Assembly (NCBI RefSeq): GCF_002843605.1
Contig: NZ_CP025263.1
Span: 3,563,501-3,627,500 of the forward strand
Length of the DNA: 64,000 nucleotides
From: Pseudomonas sp. S09G 359
GTDB taxonomy: Bacteria; Pseudomonadota; Gammaproteobacteria; Pseudomonadales; Pseudomonadaceae
Direction of reading: 5' to 3'
Positions 60,850-64,000 of this stretch are shown here, one piece after another (within the stretch, counting starts at the first letter, position 1; each line of letters begins with the position of its first letter). The notes beneath the pieces were generated by a model. The model worked only from the letters and a program-made list of their open reading frames with translations. It made no database searches and was not told the DNA's origin. The position numbers and the translations under genes were made by a program.

Positions 60850-63800
60850 GCGGAAAGATCCCCCCACTGATAGCGCTTACCATCGTTCTCGTCGTATACC
60901 TTGCCGCCGCGGTTGTTGATGGTCTGACGACCGCCTACACCGACGGTGCTGTTCAGCTCGAACTCACCGGTTACGAAGTTGATCATCAGGCCCGTTTTCC
61001 CTGGTACGTAGTTCGCCGACTGGATGCTCTGGGTGAGCTTGGCCACGCCGATAGACGCGTCCTGGATGAACGCCGAGCGCATGAAAACCTGCCCGTTGTC
61101 TACCGTGAACGGCGTGAACACCTGGCCGCCGGCGAGCGTGCTGACAATTGCGAAACGATCAGCGCTGACCAGGAACTGGCTTTGCAGTACGCCCTCTTCG
61201 TCCTGCTCGATACCCAGGCCAAAGCCGGCCGCAACCAATTGGCCGTCGGCATTCACCTGCATCTTCACGGAGTACATCGTGGAGAACTTGCCGTCGGTGT
61301 CGGCCTGGGCCTGGCTTACGGTCTGGATGTCCGCCGAGTTGTCGTCAATCTTCACTCCGATCTGCTGGATCGCCTGAGCGGTCGCTTCACGGTCGCTGAC
61401 TACTACGCTTTCGAGCTCGGTCACGGTGCCGGCGACATCACCCACCGAAGCGGTGAGCTCGGTTTGCCGCTGCACCATGGCCGCATTCTGCGAGGCGCGC
61501 GTCTTCACTTCCTGCGCAAAGCTCGCCGAAGCGCTGTATCCCTGTAGCGCATCGGCGAGATCGCCCTCCCCGGTGTCATCCCGATAGGCCGACTGCAAGG
61601 CCTGAAGGCTTGACGCCTGGGCAGTCACCACCCCATCCAATTCGGTAATGCTGGTGGTGTTAATCTCGACCTGACGCGCCAGCCCGTTGGCGGTAACCAG
61701 CACCTGGCCAACGTCCACCCAGTACGTGGCGTTCGGCGGCGAGGTATCGACCGGCACCAGCTGTGTGGCCTGGTAGATTCGCTTACCAACCACCACCAGG
61801 TCGCCCTCGAGATATACCGACTCGGGGTCGTATGCCGACAGGCCGTCGAGCGCATCAATCTGCGCCTGCAGACCGGGGATCTTGTCGATCTCGTCGTTGA
61901 TGTCCTGACCAAGCTCCGTGCGGCCGATCTGGCCGGCGATCAGATCCAGCACCGGCGCAGCATCGGCACTGGCCATGCCCATCACACCGTTGCCGACCGG
62001 ATAGAACGGGCCCACGTTGCCGGTGCGGTCCACCAGGCGCGCCCAGAAGAAGAACTGTGCGCCAGCCTGTAGGGCCTGCATGCTGTAATCAGCCTGGGGG
62101 TGCGCCAGGTCAGCTAACTTGGTTGCTACCGACAAGTCATTGGCCTGGCCATACCACAGCTCGGTGCGCTGGGTGTCCTCGGCGCCGGCAGGGAAACCCC
62201 AGCGAATGCCGATGCCGAACAGTTCGCTGGTGGTGGACAGGAACGCCACTGCCGGCGGCAAGCCGACCTTCCCTTCCAGGTTGGTCAGATTGGAGCTCTT
62301 CCAGATCGACGAGATCTCGAAGGCGCTCACCGACCGAACCCGGGCCAGGTAGGTGCCCGAGTAGATGCCGGTGACATCCACGCTTGTCGCGCCCGTGCGC
62401 TGCAGTTTTATCCAGTTGCCGCTGTCCTTGCGCCACTCCACGTCATACGCGACCGCGCCGTTCACGGCGGGCCACGAGATGTTCATGGTGCTGATCGCCA
62501 GGCCCTGATCCACGGAGTAGTTCGACGTGATGTCGACGCTCGCGGGAGCAGGAACAACAGTGATTGGCACAACACTGATTGGCCGCTCTTCCAGTCGAGC
62601 GCCGGTGTCGATGTGATCGAACTTGCTTGGGTCGTACTGCACGGCCGAAATTTCGAAAACACCTGGCTCCGGGCGCGCCACGCTCACGACGCGATAGAGC
62701 GGGATGGCCAGATCGTCAGCATCCAGCGCCCACACCAACTCGCGCTCAGGCGCAACGGAGTAAGCAACGGTCACAGTAATCTGCCGGCCGTTGACCAGTT
62801 GCACGGTGCGGCCCTCGCACTTTCCGTCAGGCAGGTTGAGGATCAGCCTGTCGCCGGGCTTGGCCTGGGTGTCGCGGTCAAGGGTGATCACCTTGCCGCC
62901 CACCGCCGAGATGCGCCCGCCCACAGGCCGGCCCGCCAGCAGCTCGTCAGCGATTGGGATCACGTAGCCAGGGAGCGGGATGCGCCCATCGAGACCAACC
63001 TTGAAATTGACAGCCCGGTCCTTCGAGTTCGTGAGCAGCGCCCACTTGCCGCGGCGCTGGGCCTCCGACTCTCGATCACAACCAATTGCGCTGATCTCCA
63101 ACGGGTTGTCGCCGTAGCGCCGCTGCAGCTTGGCATCGGTCACAGCTGTGACATCGGTGTCGTAGTTGTTCAACGGGTTGTCGTAGCTGACCAGCGCGCG
63201 GCTGTACCGCGTACGTTCCGATGCGCTGGAGTAAGTGAACTTGCCATCGATCACGTTCGCCCGGGTGTAGGCGAAGTCGAAGTCGGTGGCGCGCGGCATG
63301 TCCGACAGCGTGAATACTTGGCCTTGGGCCCAGTAGGTCATGCCGCGGTAAATCGCCGAGATATCGCGCAGTAGCGACCAGGCGTCAGCCTTGCTCTGCA
63401 GGTTCAGGTTGCAGATGAAGCGAGGCTCCTGGCCGCCCTTCCCGTCCGGCACCAGCTGGTCGCAGTATTGCGAGATGCGGTACAGCTCCCACTTGTCCAC
63501 CATCCACGGCTTGATACGACGCCCGAGGCCGAAACGGTCGTTAGTGGTGATGCCGTAAGTGTGCCAAACAGGGTTGTCGGTCCAGGCCTCTTTGAACGTA
63601 CCGTCCCAGACGCCCGTATAGGTGCGCGACCTGGTGTCGTAGTTGCTCGGCACCTGCCATTTCCGACCATCACATTCGATCGTCACCGCGGGGATGCTGC
63701 GGAACTGCTCAGCAGAAAACTCGATGTAAAGCAGCGCAGTGTTCGGGTACCGAATCTTCGCGTCGATCACCTCGGTGAAGCCGGCAATCTGCATTGTGTC

Positions 63801-64000
63801 GGAGATTTTATTGTTGTTCTGGTTTGCAGTCAGTCGAGTGATGCGCAGCAGCCAACCGGTTGTCGCGCGCGGCAGATTGATGCGGCGGGTTCGCTCGTAC
63901 AGGCTGGTGGTCTTGCCAGACACTGCCTCGTTCAAAACCTCCTGGTAAGTCCCCCCATCCGTTGCCAGCTCGACCTTATAGCCGATCGCGTAACCGTTGA
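60846..64000 (-). CDS. Phage host specificity (tip attachment) protein J, 5' truncated by window
   Basis: More than 1,050 residues are visible, lambda J-like: the conserved N-terminal part (VEGATDGG-like start, then GKTTSLYERTRRINLPRA) runs off the window on its 5' side, so the start is not visible. Tip domains (IAGFTEVIDAKIRYPNTALL, DISAIYRGMTYWAQGQVF), fibronectin-like modules (about 480-650) and a long coiled-coil and C-terminal domain follow. It is the tail-tip receptor-binding protein. A TTG near 63935 is not the start. Confidence 0.93.
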   Translation of the reverse strand, partial: NGYAIGYKVELATDGGTYQEVLNEAVSGKTTSLYERTRRINLPRATTGWLLRITRLTANQNNNKISDTMQIAGFTEVIDAKIRYPNTALLYIEFSAEQFRSIPAVTIECDGRKWQVPSNYDTRSRTYTGVWDGTFKEAWTDNPVWHTYGITTNDRFGLGRRIKPWMVDKWELYRISQYCDQLVPDGKGGQEPRFICNLNLQSKADAWSLLRDISAIYRGMTYWAQGQVFTLSDMPRATDFDFAYTRANVIDGKFTYSSASERTRYSRALVSYDNPLNNYDTDVTAVTDAKLQRRYGDNPLEISAIGCDRESEAQRRGKWALLTNSKDRAVNFKVGLDGRIPLPGYVIPIADELLAGRPVGGRISAVGGKVITLDRDTQAKPGDRLILNLPDGKCEGRTVQLVNGRQITVTVAYSVAPERELVWALDADDLAIPLYRVVSVARPEPGVFEISAVQYDPSKFDHIDTGARLEERPISVVPITVVPAPASVDITSNYSVDQGLAISTMNISWPAVNGAVAYDVEWRKDSGNWIKLQRTGATSVDVTGIYSGTYLARVRSVSAFEISSIWKSSNLTNLEGKVGLPPAVAFLSTTSELFGIGIRWGFPAGAEDTQRTELWYGQANDLSVATKLADLAHPQADYSMQALQAGAQFFFWARLVDRTGNVGPFYPVGNGVMGMASADAAPVLDLIAGQIGRTELGQDINDEIDKIPGLQAQIDALDGLSAYDPESVYLEGDLVVVGKRIYQATQLVPVDTSPPNATYWVDVGQVLVTANGLARQVEINTTSITELDGVVTAQASSLQALQSAYRDDTGEGDLADALQGYSASASFAQEVKTRASQNAAMVQRQTELTASVGDVAGTVTELESVVVSDREATAQAIQQIGVKIDDNSADIQTVSQAQADTDGKFSTMYSVKMQVNADGQLVAAGFGLGIEQDEEGVLQSQFLVSADRFAIVSTLAGGQVFTPFTVDNGQVFMRSAFIQDASIGVAKLTQSIQSANYVPGKTGLMINFVTGEFELNSTVGVGGRQTINNRGGKVYDENDGKRYQWGDLSA

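Noticed and set aside
54914-64000. Tailocin (R-type or F-type pyocin) cluster
   Set aside because: The J-type tip protein and the location beside tRNA-Leu look like a siphovirus prophage, and the usual tailocin flanks (mutS/cinA, trpE/trpG) are absent. Capsid genes are not visible here, so this is not fully excluded.

Overview
The window is a high-GC gammaproteobacterial chromosome segment from the Pseudomonas fluorescens complex. The basis is the gene content and protein style: an H-NS-like protein of the MvaT family, hppD, ahpC/ahpF, gor, galU, a Pseudomonas-type REP sequence, and a lambdoid prophage typical of fluorescent pseudomonads. No rRNA is present. One tRNA, tRNA-Leu(UAA), is present. 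The assignment rests on recognition of protein families; no search was run.

Layout. 1-8 kb holds transporters, regulators and oxidoreductases: an MFS permease cut by the window edge, an SDR with a divergent LysR regulator, an aldo/keto reductase, a repeat-rich gap with a REP inverted repeat and a 31-bp minisatellite, a RarD-like permease, hppD and a DMT exporter. 8-20 kb is core physiology: LysR, a membrane EAL phosphodiesterase, an MvaT-family regulator, gloA, ahpF and ahpC, an orphan tyrosine recombinase beside a KfrA-like DNA-binding protein, gor and galU. 20-24 kb holds small hypothetical genes and the alkylation-repair pair alkB-ada. 24-34 kb holds an Asp-nucleophile alpha/beta hydrolase, a nitronate monooxygenase, modABC behind a ModE-type operator, topoisomerase IB, an ABC-F protein, and azlCD. 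34.9-37.1 kb is an arsRBC arsenic operon with a palindromic operator. 37.1-38.6 kb is an AraC regulator and a LysE exporter. 39.3-42.0 kb is the Mg2+ P-type ATPase gene mgtA, preceded by a 720-bp leader with two well-translated small ORFs and hairpins.

44.4-53.9 kb is a carbohydrate or polyol catabolic locus. On the minus strand, in transcription order, it holds a DeoR regulator, a periplasmic binding protein, a GatD-like dehydrogenase, an FGGY kinase, a SorC-type regulator, an ABC ATPase, a permease and a HAD phosphatase. deoC diverges from it on the plus strand. An inverted repeat in front of the binding-protein gene and a weaker copy in front of deoC suggest shared control. The substrate cannot be read from sequence.

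54.66 kb to the end is tRNA-Leu(UAA) followed by one end of a prophage: small hypotheticals, a LexA box, an HMCES/YedK-type gene, Rz with an embedded Rz1, a SleB-type endolysin, tail fibre assembly protein, tail fibre, two small tail proteins and the lambda J-like tip protein, which runs off the window.
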